Shown here in pieces: positions 32,980-42,231 of a DNA stretch of 64,000 nucleotides. The position numbers were made by a program, and so were the translations under genes. The notes beneath the pieces were generated by a model that had not been told where the DNA came from, did no database searches, and was given only the letters and a program-made list of their open reading frames with translations. The stretch's first letter is position 1. Each line of letters begins with the position of its first letter. The DNA lies in the NCBI RefSeq assembly GCF_030644225.1, contig NZ_CP128650.1:878001-942000 (forward strand). Reading direction: 5' to 3'. Origin of the DNA: Selenomonas dianae. Its GTDB lineage: Bacteria; Bacillota; Negativicutes; Selenomonadales; Selenomonadaceae.

Positions 32980-33956
32980 GAGTATCTGTTCTTGGCTGTG
33001 GACGTTGGGGAAGTTTTCACGCGTGGTACGCGCACCGCGTCGGACATACGGTCACGCTTTGGGGGCGTGCAGGATCGGCACATCTTACCGAGCTGTGTGA
33101 AACACGGACGAACGAATTCCTGACACTGCCCGAGGAGATCCGCCTGACCGATGATCTCGCGGAGGCAGTTCGGACAGCAGAGATCGTCACGATCTCCATT
33201 CATGCGCAGGCGCTGCGCTCCTTTCTCTGCGATCTGCGTGCGCAGGGACTGGGGGAGGAACTTGCAGCAAAAACGGTGATCCTCTGCATGAAGGGAATCG
33301 AGATCGGAACGGGAAAGCGTCTTACCACGGTGGTACATGAGGAACTTGGCGAGGGGATCAAGCCTGTTGTATGGGTCGGTCCGGGGCACGTGCAGGACTT
33401 CGTGCGCGGGATTCCGAACTGTATGGTGCTCGCGGGCGAGGACAGGGAGGCTCTGCGCGTTCTCGTGGATGTGCTCGGCAGTCCGCTCATCCGCTTCTAC
33501 TACGGCGAGGATCTGCTCGGTACGGAGGTCGGTGCGGCGGCGAAGAACGTCGTCGGGCTCGCTGCGGGGATGCTCGACGGGCTCGACTACGGCAGCCTCA
33601 AGGGCGCGCTCATGGCACGCGGCACGCGTGAGCTTGTGCGGCTCGTGCGGGCGATGGGCGGCGACGGTGAGACCATCTACGGGCTATCTCACCTCGGCGA
33701 CTATGAGGCGACGCTGTTTTCCCCGCACAGCAACAACCGCCGCTATGGCGAGGCTGTTGTACGCGGTACGGCAGGGGACTTTCACAAGATTGCCGAGGGC
33801 GTGTATACGGCGGAGGCGCTTATGGCACTCTCGAAGGAGTACGGTGTCGATCTGCCCATCTCCGCGACGGTCTACGAGATTGTAGCCCATGGGAAAGATG
33901 CACGTAAGCAGCTCACGCAGCTTTTCCTGCGTGCGACCAAGAGCGAGAAAGAATAG
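32976..33956 (+). CDS. NAD(P)-dependent glycerol-3-phosphate dehydrogenase (GpsA-like)
   Basis: A 326-aa GpsA-family enzyme that reduces dihydroxyacetone phosphate to sn-glycerol-3-phosphate for phospholipids. Rossmann motif VLGCGRWGSFHA, mid motif CMKGIEIGTG, and the catalytic lysine in GAAAKNVVGLAAGM. FSPHSNNRRYG matches the family's conserved C-terminal SRN/NR loop. It lies in an operon with tcdA upstream and a Nudix gene 7 nt downstream. Whether it is the only GpsA in the genome is unknown. Confidence 0.85.
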   Translation: MRVSVLGCGRWGSFHAWYAHRVGHTVTLWGRAGSAHLTELCETRTNEFLTLPEEIRLTDDLAEAVRTAEIVTISIHAQALRSFLCDLRAQGLGEELAAKTVILCMKGIEIGTGKRLTTVVHEELGEGIKPVVWVGPGHVQDFVRGIPNCMVLAGEDREALRVLVDVLGSPLIRFYYGEDLLGTEVGAAAKNVVGLAAGMLDGLDYGSLKGALMARGTRELVRLVRAMGGDGETIYGLSHLGDYEATLFSPHSNNRRYGEAVVRGTAGDFHKIAEGVYTAEALMALSKEYGVDLPISATVYEIVAHGKDARKQLTQLFLRATKSEKE

Positions 33957-33963
33957 GGGATGT

Positions 33964-34362
33964 ATGAGCGAGAGAAAACATATCGATGTTGTCGCGGGGG
34001 CGATTCTGCGTGACGGTAAGGTATTCGGTGCGTGTCGCGGCTATGGCGCGTACGCGGGTACATGGGAGTTCGCGGGCGGCAAAGTGGAGGCGGGCGAAAC
34101 GGACGAGGCTGCACTCGTGCGTGAGATTCGCGAGGAACTGGGGATCGAGATTGCTGTGGAGCGTCTGCTCGGCATTGTCGATCACGACTACCCCGAGTAC
34201 CACATGAATATGCGTCTTTACGTATGCCGTCACATTGCGGGCGAGCCGCAGCTCTCCGTGCACTCGGCGGGGCGTTGGCTCGGACGCGCCGATCTCTACA
34301 GCGTGCCGTGGTTCGAGGCGGATATGGATCTCATTCGCCGCCTTGAGAAAGAGCTTGTGTGA
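33964..34362 (+). CDS. Nudix hydrolase (MutT-like)
   Basis: A 132-aa pyrophosphohydrolase. The Nudix box G-x5-E-x7-REUxEExGU is complete: GGKVEAGETDEAALV then REIREELGI. The N-terminus IDVVAGAILRDGKVFGACR and short length fit MutT-type enzymes that cleanse oxidised dGTP or related nucleotides. The ATG at 33964 with AGGGG upstream was chosen; an in-frame ATG at 33889 lies inside the previous gene. Confidence 0.88.
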   Translation: MSERKHIDVVAGAILRDGKVFGACRGYGAYAGTWEFAGGKVEAGETDEAALVREIREELGIEIAVERLLGIVDHDYPEYHMNMRLYVCRHIAGEPQLSVHSAGRWLGRADLYSVPWFEADMDLIRRLEKELV

Positions 34363-34365
34363 TGT

Positions 34366-34395
34366 TTGACAAACCTGCTGCGGAGATGCTATAAT
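34366..34395 (+). promoter_or_regulatory. Promoter of tRNA-Leu
   Basis: TTGACA (34366-34371), 18-nt spacer, TATAAT (34390-34395), 19 nt before the tRNA; the -35 begins right at the upstream stop codon. Confidence 0.85.
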
Positions 34396-34414
34396 ACACA
34401 GCAAGTTTTCCCAT

Positions 34415-34501
34415 GCCGAAGTGGCGGAATTGGCAGACGCAGCAGACTCAAAATCTGCCGTTGGCGACAACGTGCCGGTTCGACCCCGGCCTTCGGCACC
34501 A
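34415..34501 (+). tRNA. tRNA-Leu (anticodon CAA)
   Basis: 87 nt class II tRNA with long variable arm and encoded CCA. Acceptor GCCGAAG/CTTCGGC, anticodon stem GCAGA/TCTGC, loop CTCAAAA, T-arm GGTTCGACC. Confidence 0.96.
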
Positions 34502-34512
34502 TAGCAGATGAT

Positions 34513-34550
34513 TTCCCTAAGAGTGAATGCGATGCTCTTAGGGATTTTTT
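34513..34550 (+). terminator. Terminator of tRNA-Leu
   Basis: Nine-bp stem CCCTAAGAG/CTCTTAGGG followed by ATTTTTT. Confidence 0.88.
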
Positions 34551-34599
34551 GACAGATGCAGGATTTTTCCTGCGTGGTGATTTATTGCCTGTGCATGGG

Positions 34600-34628
34600 T
34601 TGACAGCTTCCGTGGAAGCGCGTATATT
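34600..34628 (+). promoter_or_regulatory. Promoter of guaB
   Basis: TTGACA (34600-34605), 17-nt spacer, TATATT (34623-34628), 44 nt before the TTG start. No purine riboswitch fits in this short leader. Confidence 0.8.
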
Positions 34629-34672
34629 AGACAGCAATAATTTTGGAACGGACACAGAAAGGAAGGGTTCCC

Positions 34673-36178
34673 TTGGCGCATTATTATACCGAGCCATCGC
34701 ACACATTCGGAGAGTATCTGCTCATTCCCGGCTACTCCTCGGCGGAGTGTTTCCCTGCGAACGTCTCGCTGCGTACCCCACTGGTCAAATATCGTCGTGA
34801 TGAAGAGCCGGCACTCACCATGAACATTCCGATGACCTCTGCGATCATGCAGGCAGTTTCGAACGATACGATGGCGATTGCCCTTGCCAAACAGGGCGGC
34901 GTTTCCTTCATCTATGGCTCGCAGTCCATCGAGGAAGAGGCGGCTATGGTTTCTCGTGTGAAGAACTACAAGTCCGGATTTGTCAGCAGCGACTCCAATA
35001 TCAGCCCTGACACGACGCTTGGTGGTGTGCTCGACCTCCTCGCAAAGACGGGACACTCTACCATGGCGGTCACAGAGGATGGATCGCCGAACGGCAAACT
35101 CGTCGGCATCGTCACGAGCCGTGACTACCGTGTCTCGCGGATGTCGCTCGATACGAAGGTCGCAACCTTTATGACACCGTTTGAAAAACTCGTCTGGGCA
35201 GATGCGGACTCTACAACCCTCACGCAGGCGAACGATCTCATCTGGGAGCGAAAGCTGAATATGCTCCCGCTCATCGACAAGAACCAGCGCCTCCGCTACA
35301 TGGTGTTCCGCAAGGACTACACCGACAACAAGGAGAACGAGCTTGAGCTGACCGACGACAACAAGAGTTACATCGTCGGCGCGGGCATCAACACGCGAGA
35401 CTATGCCGAACGAGTTCCCGCACTCCTTGCAGCAGGCGTAGATGTCCTCTGCATCGACTCCTCCGAGGGATTTTCCGAGTGGCAGCGGATGACCATTCAG
35501 CACATCCGCGAGAAGTACGGCGACACGGTCAAAGTCGGCGCGGGCAACATCGTCGATGGCGAGGGCTTCCGTTTTCTCGCGAATGCGGGCGCAGACTTCA
35601 TCAAGGTTGGCATCGGCGGCGGATCGATCTGCATCACGCGCGAGACGAAGGGCATTGGACGCGGACAGGCGACCGCGCTCATCGACGTATGTGCTGAGCG
35701 CGACAAGTATTTCAAGGAAACGGGCATCTACATCCCCATCTGCTCCGACGGCGGTATCGTCTACGACTACCACATGACGCTCGCGCTCGCGATGGGCGCA
35801 GACTTTCTCATGCTCGGACGCTACTTCTCGCGCTTTGACGAGAGTCCGACGGATCGCGTCATGGTGAACGGTACGTACTACAAGGAGTACTGGGGCGAGG
35901 GTTCGAACCGCGCACGCAACTGGCAGCGTTACGACCTTGGCGGCAGCAAGAAGCTGTCCTTCGAGGAGGGCGTGGACTCCTACGTACCGTATGCGGGTCC
36001 GCTCAAGGAGAACGTCGAGACAACCCTCTCCAAGATCCGTTCCACCATGTGCAACTGCGGCGCACTCAGCCTCCCCGAGTTCCGCGACAAGGCGAAGCTC
36101 ACCCTCGTTTCCTCGACCAGCATCGTCGAGGGCGGCGCACATGATGTCATCCTGCGTGACAAACTCGGACGGGACTAA
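34673..36178 (+). CDS. guaB: IMP dehydrogenase
   Basis: A 501-aa enzyme that oxidises IMP to XMP, committing to GTP synthesis. A TTG at 34673 ([10 protein letters not shown]) with GGAAGGG just upstream is the best start. Catalytic TIM barrel with [13 protein letters not shown] (catalytic Cys), a phosphate loop in [10 protein letters not shown], and flap residues near NWQRYD. Two CBS domains (about 105-215) are inserted. The central motif [13 protein letters not shown] replaces the common IDTAHGHS, marking a divergent IMPDH subgroup. Monocistronic, with its own promoter and terminator. Confidence 0.9.
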   Translation: MAHYYTEPSHTFGEYLLIPGYSSAECFPANVSLRTPLVKYRRDEEPALTMNIPMTSAIMQAVSNDTMAIALAKQGGVSFIYGSQSIEEEAAMVSRVKNYKSGFVSSDSNISPDTTLGGVLDLLAKTGHSTMAVTEDGSPNGKLVGIVTSRDYRVSRMSLDTKVATFMTPFEKLVWADADSTTLTQANDLIWERKLNMLPLIDKNQRLRYMVFRKDYTDNKENELELTDDNKSYIVGAGINTRDYAERVPALLAAGVDVLCIDSSEGFSEWQRMTIQHIREKYGDTVKVGAGNIVDGEGFRFLANAGADFIKVGIGGGSICITRETKGIGRGQATALIDVCAERDKYFKETGIYIPICSDGGIVYDYHMTLALAMGADFLMLGRYFSRFDESPTDRVMVNGTYYKEYWGEGSNRARNWQRYDLGGSKKLSFEEGVDSYVPYAGPLKENVETTLSKIRSTMCNCGALSLPEFRDKAKLTLVSSTSIVEGGAHDVILRDKLGRD

Positions 36179-36185
36179 AACGAAT

Positions 36186-36239
36186 AGACATAAAAAAGCC
36201 TTCTCTGACGAATGCGTGCAGAGGAGGTTTTTTATGTCT
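36186..36239. terminator. Terminator after guaB
   Basis: Long near-palindrome: AGACATAAAAAA outer arm pairs with TTTTTTATGTCT, inner stem CCTTCTCTG/CAGAGGAGG. From here to 36461 (about 220 nt) I see no gene and no convincing promoter. Confidence 0.8.
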
Positions 36240-36461
36240 AACTTTTGGGGGACTACAGTTTGGAATCACTTTTCTATCGACAGCCATAACGACTGAGGTA
36301 TTCAAAGAACAGAATGTCGATTCTGCGAAGGCTGAATTTGTAGCTCATTCCCCTGAAATATGATATATTATTCATAATGACGAATTATGATTTTCTTGTT
36401 TGATTCATCTGCATACAATGAAGAAATCCGGTAAAATCAATGTGTGGGGAGAATATACATA

Positions 36462-37364
36462 ATGATGGATAGTGACAACATAATCGACATCCCAAGCCTC
36501 CAGTGGTATCCGGGGCACATGCGCAAGGCGGAGCGGCTGGTTCGGGAGAATCTGAAGCTAGTAGATGTAGTCATTGAGCTGCTTGATGCGCGGATTCCGC
36601 TGAGTTCGGCGAATCCTGTGCTGCGGGAGATTGTCGGTGATAAACCGCGCGTTATTGTGCTGAACAAGGCTGATCTTGCGGATGAGGCAGCGATGCGCGT
36701 GTGGGTGAAGTGTTTTGCCGCGCAAGGCATTACGGCAGTTCCCGTGGATGCAGTGAAGGGGCGCGGTGTCAAGGAACTCGTACAGGCGATTGTGCAATGT
36801 GCGAAGCCGAAAACGGACAAGCTCGTTCAGCATGGAGCAAAAGCGCGGGCAGCACGCTGCATGATTCTCGGCATTCCGAATGTGGGAAAGTCCTCGCTTA
36901 TCAATCGACTGTCGGGTGGAAGTAAGACGAAGGTGGAGAATCGCCCCGGTGTGACGCGTGCGAAACAGTGGATTCGCATCGGCACGCAGTTGGAACTGCT
37001 CGATATGCCGGGGATTCTCTGGCCGAAGTTCGAGGATCGGCAGACGGCTCTTCATCTGGCGTATACGGGGGCAATCAATGACAATGTATACGATGTGGCA
37101 AGTGTTGTGCTTCTCCTTCTCGACACACTTCGCACGAAGTATCCCTCTGACCTCAAGGAGCGCTATCGACTGGAGGGTGAACTGTCAAATGGTGCAGAGC
37201 TGCTTGCGGCAATCGGACGCAAGCGCGGCTGTCTCCGTGCGGGCGGCAGGATTGACGAGGAAAAGGCGCAGCAGATCGTACTGACGGATTTCCGCAGCGG
37301 ACGGCTTGGGCGTGTAATGCTTGACTCTCCGCCATCTATTTCCTTGATAGAGGATGCGCGGTAA
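36462..37364 (+). CDS. rbgA: Ribosome biogenesis GTPase RbgA (YlqF)
   Basis: A 300-aa circularly permuted GTPase for late 50S assembly. Motif order is G4 (NKADLAD), G1 (GIPNVGKSSLIN), G3 (DMPGIL), as expected for the permuted family. WYPGHMRKAER is the family's N-terminal signature. Start at ATG 36462, with GGGGAG upstream; a GTG at 36444 contains the ribosome-binding site itself. It is followed after 5 nt by rnhB, as in Bacillus. Confidence 0.94.
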   Translation: MMDSDNIIDIPSLQWYPGHMRKAERLVRENLKLVDVVIELLDARIPLSSANPVLREIVGDKPRVIVLNKADLADEAAMRVWVKCFAAQGITAVPVDAVKGRGVKELVQAIVQCAKPKTDKLVQHGAKARAARCMILGIPNVGKSSLINRLSGGSKTKVENRPGVTRAKQWIRIGTQLELLDMPGILWPKFEDRQTALHLAYTGAINDNVYDVASVVLLLLDTLRTKYPSDLKERYRLEGELSNGAELLAAIGRKRGCLRAGGRIDEEKAQQIVLTDFRSGRLGRVMLDSPPSISLIEDAR

Positions 37365-37369
37365 AGGAA

Positions 37370-38134
37370 ATGGCAAATTTGACGATAAAAGAAATAGAGA
37401 ACTTGTTTCTTCAAGGTGATGTGTCGGAGGAATGGATCGAATTCTGTCGAAGCGACACAAGAAAGTCCGTGCAGACTATCCTGCGTCGTTACGAGCGAGC
37501 ACAGCAGGAGCAGAAACGTCTGCATACCATGTACGCATATGAGCGTGCCGCCGTTGCGGCGGGGCGTACGCTTGTTGCGGGAGTGGATGAGGCGGGGCGC
37601 GGCCCCCTTGCGGGGCCTGTGGCCGTTGCCGCTGTCATCTTGCCGCAGGAGGCGCATCTTCCGCGTATCAATGATTCGAAGAAGCTGTCCGTTGCCGTGC
37701 GCGAAGAACTCTTTGCACAGATTGTTGATATTGCCGTTTCCTATCATGTTGCGCTCATTGATGCGGAAATGATTGATCGCATGAACATTCTACAGGCAAC
37801 GCGAATGGGGATGTACGAGGCAATCGCCGTCCTTTCTCCTGCACCGGAGGAGGTTTTCATCGATGCGGTGGAGCTGCCGAAACTTTCCATGCCGTCGCAG
37901 TCCATCATCAAGGGAGATGCAAAGTCAGCGTCGATTGCTGCGGCGTCGATTTTGGCAAAGGTGACGCGCGATCATTTGATGGAACAATACGATACAGAAT
38001 ACCCGCACTATGGCTTTGCAAAGCATAAGGGGTATGGGACGCGTGAACATATCGAGGCGATCCGAGCATACGGTGTATGTCCTCTCCACCGAAAATCCTT
38101 TGAGCCGATCCGCTCCATGCTGAACAATATGTAA
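37370..38134 (+). CDS. rnhB: Ribonuclease HII
   Basis: A 254-aa RNase HII that nicks RNA in RNA-DNA hybrids. Catalytic DEAGRGPLAGPV (Asp and Glu), NDSKKLS, and the later acidic residues in FIDAVEL and the MEQY region. A helical N-terminal extension of about 65 residues precedes the catalytic core, as in Bacillus RnhB. Conserved synteny rbgA-rnhB. Confidence 0.95.
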   Translation: MANLTIKEIENLFLQGDVSEEWIEFCRSDTRKSVQTILRRYERAQQEQKRLHTMYAYERAAVAAGRTLVAGVDEAGRGPLAGPVAVAAVILPQEAHLPRINDSKKLSVAVREELFAQIVDIAVSYHVALIDAEMIDRMNILQATRMGMYEAIAVLSPAPEEVFIDAVELPKLSMPSQSIIKGDAKSASIAAASILAKVTRDHLMEQYDTEYPHYGFAKHKGYGTREHIEAIRAYGVCPLHRKSFEPIRSMLNNM

Positions 38135-38154
38135 CAGAAAAGGCTGTGAATACC

Positions 38155-40311
38155 GTGTCGATGGAAGCAAATACAACAACAGCATCTCCCGTCATTCCTG
38201 CCACATCGCAGATGTCGCAGGGAAGAATGACCGAGAGTGTGCAAAGTCGTGGAGATGGGGGCGATTCGTCCACCGCATTCAGTCAGCGTACGAATGTCTC
38301 CATTGAAACTGCCATCGATCATATGGCGGATGTCCTCTCGAAGGTCAGCGACCGTCAGCAGTCCAATGTTCAGCAGATGCCGCAGGAACTCAAGGAAGTC
38401 ATTCAAAATATGATACGGCAGTCCTTTTCCCTTGAGACGACACTCGGTCAGGGACTGGGGAGTACCGCTGCCAGTCAACGCTTTTCGACCGATCAGCTGA
38501 CAACGCTTTCCCGTATGCTCAATCAGCTCGGGACGATGGCGGAAACAGGCAGTATGCCGCAGGTGAGTGATGATCTCGCGGCGCTCCTCACCGGACTAAA
38601 AACGGCACTTGCAAAGGAAGCCGGTGGAACGTTCGAGCCGATTATGCTGACAAAGGCGGCTTTTCAGCTTCTCGATACGGGGAATCCGGAACTCCTGCCG
38701 AAAGAATTGCAAACCTTTCTCGCGGATTTGAACCCACAAGGAAATGCACAAACATCACCCTTTGGCGGCAGGGGGACAACATCGCTCACCTTTCTAAATC
38801 AGCTGGTTCAGCTCATGATGCCGCGTGACGAGGGAAGCGTTTCCCAACAGCTGCCGCATGGCATGGAAAATACTGCCGCCCAACAGTTTCGACCGGGTGG
38901 AACGGTTCAGCCCGTTCCCCAGAATCCGGCAGGAGCGCAGGAGACGGGAGGTTCTTCTCCTGCGCCAAACACAATGACTTCCATATCCGAGGAGGCCGCG
39001 TCTGAGCAACAGATGTCGCGTACGCAAATATCTCCATCGGCAGCAGCCGCAGCGGAAAAGGACAACACGGCAGTGCCGCTTCGACAGACAGAAACGATGT
39101 CGCAGGGAAATACGGGAAACATACGAGAAGTTCCTGTGCCATCGAATCCTTCTGCTGCGCAGGGAACATCATCCTCCTTCAACGAGAAAGTAGAAGTTCG
39201 AAATTTTCCGGCAGACGAACTCCCTCAGGTCACACAATCCTCCGAACGCGGACAAAGTCCTGCGCCTTCGACAGGAAATACGAAAAATACGGCGCAGATT
39301 GCAAAGGACGCGACGACACCGATGCAGCGACAGGCGGAACAGCAGATTCCTGCGGAAAACAGACCTGCCCCCGAGGCGGGTGCACGAATGCAGCCCCATG
39401 TGCAGGCGCAGACGACGAAGTCGAATCCGCAGGGAGCGACAACTGCACAATCCGTACGTACGCAGGGGGGGAGTGAAGCGGAACTGCCCCCTGCGCCACA
39501 TACGTCGACGCAAAGTACGGTACAGATGAAGTCCTCCGAGATACAGAGTGCGATTCCACGCTACTTTACGCAGACGCTGGAGAACACACCGCAGACAATG
39601 AACGTCCTGCGAAACCTTGCGCAAACCCTGCTGCAGAACGAGAATTTGAGCCCCAAAGAGACGCTGCTGCTGCAAAACTTTGTCAGCGGACGTGGTCAGA
39701 CATTGAGCGAAGGGGATGCAAAACAACTTCAGGAGCTTATCCGACTGACCCAGCAGAACATTCCGGGGACGGTACGTCAGGCGGCGTTTGAGCAACAGAT
39801 GCCGGATCTTCCGCGCCTATGGGCGTTTATGCAGATGGCAGATATTGTCAAGACACGCAGGATGACAGCAGAGCAATACAAACGAGCGGGCAGAGATGTT
39901 GCCTCACTTGCTCTCACGATGCGAAATGCATTGGAGGGGGAGAATTTTGCGCCGCAGCCGGGACAGCGATCCATGAACTTTGTCATGCCGCTTTTTATGG
40001 GCGCATCCGAATATCCTGCCTACATTCATGTCTATGATGAGGCGCACAGAGACGAGGAAACGAACCTCGTTAAGAAAGAAACTTGGTTGCGGATCTGTGT
40101 ACTCACGGACAACATCGGTACGGTGGAGCTGATCAACCGTATCTATGAGGAAAACCATGTTGATATGCGGCTCTACTTCTCAGACGCGGATGCTGCATGG
40201 GAGTTCCGTCATGCGCTCGACGAGATACGGGAGTCGGCAGACGGAACGGCGCTTGTCATCGAGGGAATCCAGATTGGCGCAATCGGGGAGCGTCGTTTCT
40301 TTACCAACTGA
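38155..40311 (+). CDS. YlqG-like protein, long low-complexity linker and FliK-like C-terminal domain
   Basis: About 718 aa. Residues 1-200 are mixed and helical; 230-470 are low-complexity, rich in Gln, Pro, Ser, Thr, Ala and Asn; the last 120 residues form a folded domain (WLRICVLTDNIGTVELINRI ... VDMRLYFSDAD) that resembles the C-terminal domain of the flagellar hook-length protein FliK. The following gene is a FlhB-tail homologue, the natural partner of FliK, and the order matches Bacillus ylqF-rnhB-ylqG-ylqH. GTG at 38155 is preferred for spacing to AAAAGG; GTG 38146 and ATG 38161 are alternatives. Function unknown. Confidence 0.65.
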   Translation: MSMEANTTTASPVIPATSQMSQGRMTESVQSRGDGGDSSTAFSQRTNVSIETAIDHMADVLSKVSDRQQSNVQQMPQELKEVIQNMIRQSFSLETTLGQGLGSTAASQRFSTDQLTTLSRMLNQLGTMAETGSMPQVSDDLAALLTGLKTALAKEAGGTFEPIMLTKAAFQLLDTGNPELLPKELQTFLADLNPQGNAQTSPFGGRGTTSLTFLNQLVQLMMPRDEGSVSQQLPHGMENTAAQQFRPGGTVQPVPQNPAGAQETGGSSPAPNTMTSISEEAASEQQMSRTQISPSAAAAAEKDNTAVPLRQTETMSQGNTGNIREVPVPSNPSAAQGTSSSFNEKVEVRNFPADELPQVTQSSERGQSPAPSTGNTKNTAQIAKDATTPMQRQAEQQIPAENRPAPEAGARMQPHVQAQTTKSNPQGATTAQSVRTQGGSEAELPPAPHTSTQSTVQMKSSEIQSAIPRYFTQTLENTPQTMNVLRNLAQTLLQNENLSPKETLLLQNFVSGRGQTLSEGDAKQLQELIRLTQQNIPGTVRQAAFEQQMPDLPRLWAFMQMADIVKTRRMTAEQYKRAGRDVASLALTMRNALEGENFAPQPGQRSMNFVMPLFMGASEYPAYIHVYDEAHRDEETNLVKKETWLRICVLTDNIGTVELINRIYEENHVDMRLYFSDADAAWEFRHALDEIRESADGTALVIEGIQIGAIGERRFFTN

Positions 40312-40401
40312 TGACCGCAAAAATTTGAATCCTGCATTGACGTGAAAAGCGCAGGAACGGTATGATACTGGATACTATGAACACACAAGGACGGGTGAGA
40401 G

Positions 40402-40728
40402 ATGGCGCAGCAATGGGATAAGGATACTTCACTCGTCGGAGATGGGGAGACGCAACAGGAAGCGCGTGCCGTCGCGATCAAATACGATGTCAAGAACGAT
40501 AAAGCGCCGCGTGTTACGGCAAAGGGACGTTCCTATGTGGCCGACCGTATTTTGGCGGAGGCACGAAAGAACGGTATTCCTGTCTATCAGAACAAGTCCC
40601 TCGTCAATATGCTGATGGCGCTTGAGATTGATCGTGAAATCCCCCCCGAGCTCTATCGCACGATCGCAGAGGTACTCGCGCATGTCTATCGGATTGATCG
40701 CCATGCGGGGGAGCGTAGACCGTCATGA
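40402..40728 (+). CDS. FlhB C-terminal-domain homologue (YlqH family)
   Basis: A 108-aa soluble protein equal to the cytoplasmic tail of FlhB/YscU export gate proteins (ARAVAIKYD, APRVTAKG, GIPVYQNKSLVNML, EIPPELYRTIAEVLAHVY). It lacks the membrane part and the NPTH self-cleavage motif. The pairing with a FliK-like protein upstream is conserved outside flagellar operons; the role is unknown. GGGTGAGAGATG ribosome-binding region; overlaps yraN by 4 nt (ATGA). Confidence 0.85.
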   Translation: MAQQWDKDTSLVGDGETQQEARAVAIKYDVKNDKAPRVTAKGRSYVADRILAEARKNGIPVYQNKSLVNMLMALEIDREIPPELYRTIAEVLAHVYRIDRHAGERRPS

Positions 40729-41081
40729 ATAACAAAAAGCTCGGTGATCGGGGGGAGTCCTGCGCCGCCGAATATTTGCAGCGGCAGGGCTGTCGCATTC
40801 TCATGCGGAATTATCGCACGAAGAACGGCGAGATCGACCTCATTGCGGAGGATCACGGTACGCTTGTTTTTATCGAAGTGAAGACACGTAGCAGTGTGCG
40901 CTATGGGACGCCTGCCGAGGCAGTGAATTACAAAAAGAGGCAGAAGATTATACAGACGGCATATTGGTATTTACGCGCACAGCATAGGGAGGATGCTGTC
41001 TGTCGTTTTGATGTGCTTGAGGTATATGCGGCCGGTGACAGTTGGACCGTACATCAGATCAGGAATGCATTCGAAGCATAG
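40725..41081 (+). CDS. yraN: UPF0102/YraN family nuclease-like protein
   Basis: A 118-aa YraN protein with restriction-endonuclease-like core: GESCAAEYL, NGEIDLIAED and VFIEVKTRSS give the E...D...ExK pattern. Usually encoded beside rnhB. The exact role is unknown; a link to DNA repair or processing is commonly suspected. Starts within the upstream stop (ATGA). About 210 nt without a gene follow, holding a weak copy of the GGAAnCnCTGAT dispersed repeat (41091) and a promoter. Confidence 0.9.
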   Translation: MNNKKLGDRGESCAAEYLQRQGCRILMRNYRTKNGEIDLIAEDHGTLVFIEVKTRSSVRYGTPAEAVNYKKRQKIIQTAYWYLRAQHREDAVCRFDVLEVYAAGDSWTVHQIRNAFEA

Positions 41082-41239
41082 GGAATCGCTGATACATAGA
41101 CTCTCAGGGCTTCCTTTCATCAAAGTAAGGACAGGCGCTTCGCGGGACACGAAAAAACGGTACGAAATTTCATTAGAGGGTCGGACATCGTTCTTCCCGG
41201 ATTTTGACCCCCTTTCGAGTATCATCGAACTTTTCAGTC

Positions 41240-41268
41240 TTGACAATCTTCACCGCAGTGCCTACTAT
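41240..41268 (+). promoter_or_regulatory. Promoter of the Rpn-type gene
   Basis: TTGACA (41240-41245), 17-nt spacer, TACTAT (41263-41268), 25 nt before the ATG at 41294. Confidence 0.65.
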
Positions 41269-41293
41269 GAGAATAGAAGGAAATGAGGAGGCT

Positions 41294-42124
41294 ATGGGCG
41301 CGGTGAGGACAATCAAGAAGGACATTCCTGCGGAATATGGTGTACTGATTCAGAAACTTCGTCTGATCGACGATACGTTTTTCAACGTATGTTTTGACAA
41401 CTACGTCGAGGGAATGCAGCTCCTGCTGCGTATCTTCTTCGGACGCGACGATCTCGTTGTCAAGCATGTCGTCACGCAGCAGAGTGCGGACAATCTCTAT
41501 GGTCGCGGCGTGCGTTTTGATGTATTGGCGGAGGACAGCGAGGGAAAGCTCTACGACTGCGAGGTGCAGCGTGCCAACGAAGGAGCGATCCCGCGTCGGG
41601 CGCGATACAACAGCAGCATGATGGACGCGCGAGAATTGGCAAAAGGAGAGGATTTTTCCAAACTGCCAGAAACATGGGTGATTTTCATCACGGAAAATGA
41701 CATCTACGGAGCTGGCTGCCCTCTGTACCATGTGGAGCGAATCATCCAAGAGCTTCAGCGACCGTTTGATGATGGAGCACATATCCTCTACGTCAACGGC
41801 GCGAATCGTGATGATACGCCGCTCGGGCGATTGATGCAGGATTTCTTCTGTGAGAATCCCCGAAAGATGAATTATAAGGAACTTGCCCAAAGAGCGGATT
41901 ACTTTAAGGCAGAAGCAGAGGGGGTACACACTATGTGCGAACTGATGGAAAAATTCGGCGAGAGGAAATTGGAAGAGGGACGTATGGAGGGACGTGTCGA
42001 ATCGGCTCGTCGGACGGCGGCGGCTTTAATTGCTTTGGGGAAACTCACACTTTCCCAGATTGCTGACGCAACACAGTTGTCCCGGGAAGAAGTTGAACGA
42101 TTGGCAGGGTCAACAGGGGCATAA
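41294..42124 (+). CDS. Rpn family recombination-promoting nuclease/PD-(D/E)XK transposase-like protein
   Basis: A 276-aa protein of the Rpn/PDDEXK transposase-associated family. Core: FDNYVEGMQLLLRIFF, VRFDVLAEDSEGKLYDCEVQR (Asp and ExQ catalytic pattern), ARYNSSMMDA and LPETWVIFITENDIYG are family hallmarks. The C-terminal region ends in a small helix-turn-helix-like segment (LTLSQIADATQLSREEVERL). Start 41294 is set by GAGGAGG. In other bacteria Rpn proteins are metal-dependent DNases that promote recombination; here it may be mobile or a defence factor. It has its own promoter and terminator. Confidence 0.85.
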   Translation: MGAVRTIKKDIPAEYGVLIQKLRLIDDTFFNVCFDNYVEGMQLLLRIFFGRDDLVVKHVVTQQSADNLYGRGVRFDVLAEDSEGKLYDCEVQRANEGAIPRRARYNSSMMDARELAKGEDFSKLPETWVIFITENDIYGAGCPLYHVERIIQELQRPFDDGAHILYVNGANRDDTPLGRLMQDFFCENPRKMNYKELAQRADYFKAEAEGVHTMCELMEKFGERKLEEGRMEGRVESARRTAAALIALGKLTLSQIADATQLSREEVERLAGSTGA

Positions 42125-42139
42125 GAGATCAATGTTTTG

Positions 42140-42192
42140 CCCGAGAGAAAGACGCCGGATGCATTCGGTGTGTGGAATATCTCGGGTTTTTT
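42140..42192 (+). terminator. Terminator after the Rpn-type gene
   Basis: CCCGAGA/TCTCGGG stem with a long loop, followed by TTTTTT. The loop and right arm resemble the 3' end of the fhaC-like gene (43175-43205, about 24 of 28 positions). Confidence 0.65.
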
Positions 42193-42231
42193 GTTGCTAA
42201 AGGAAGCACTGATAAATTCAGCCACGCTGTA

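Noticed and set aside
34551-34672. Purine riboswitch before guaB
   Set aside because: The leader after the promoter is only about 40 nt and has no suitable paired elements.
34538-36142. 534-codon minus-strand frame across guaB
   Set aside because: Antisense shadow of the intact IMP dehydrogenase gene.
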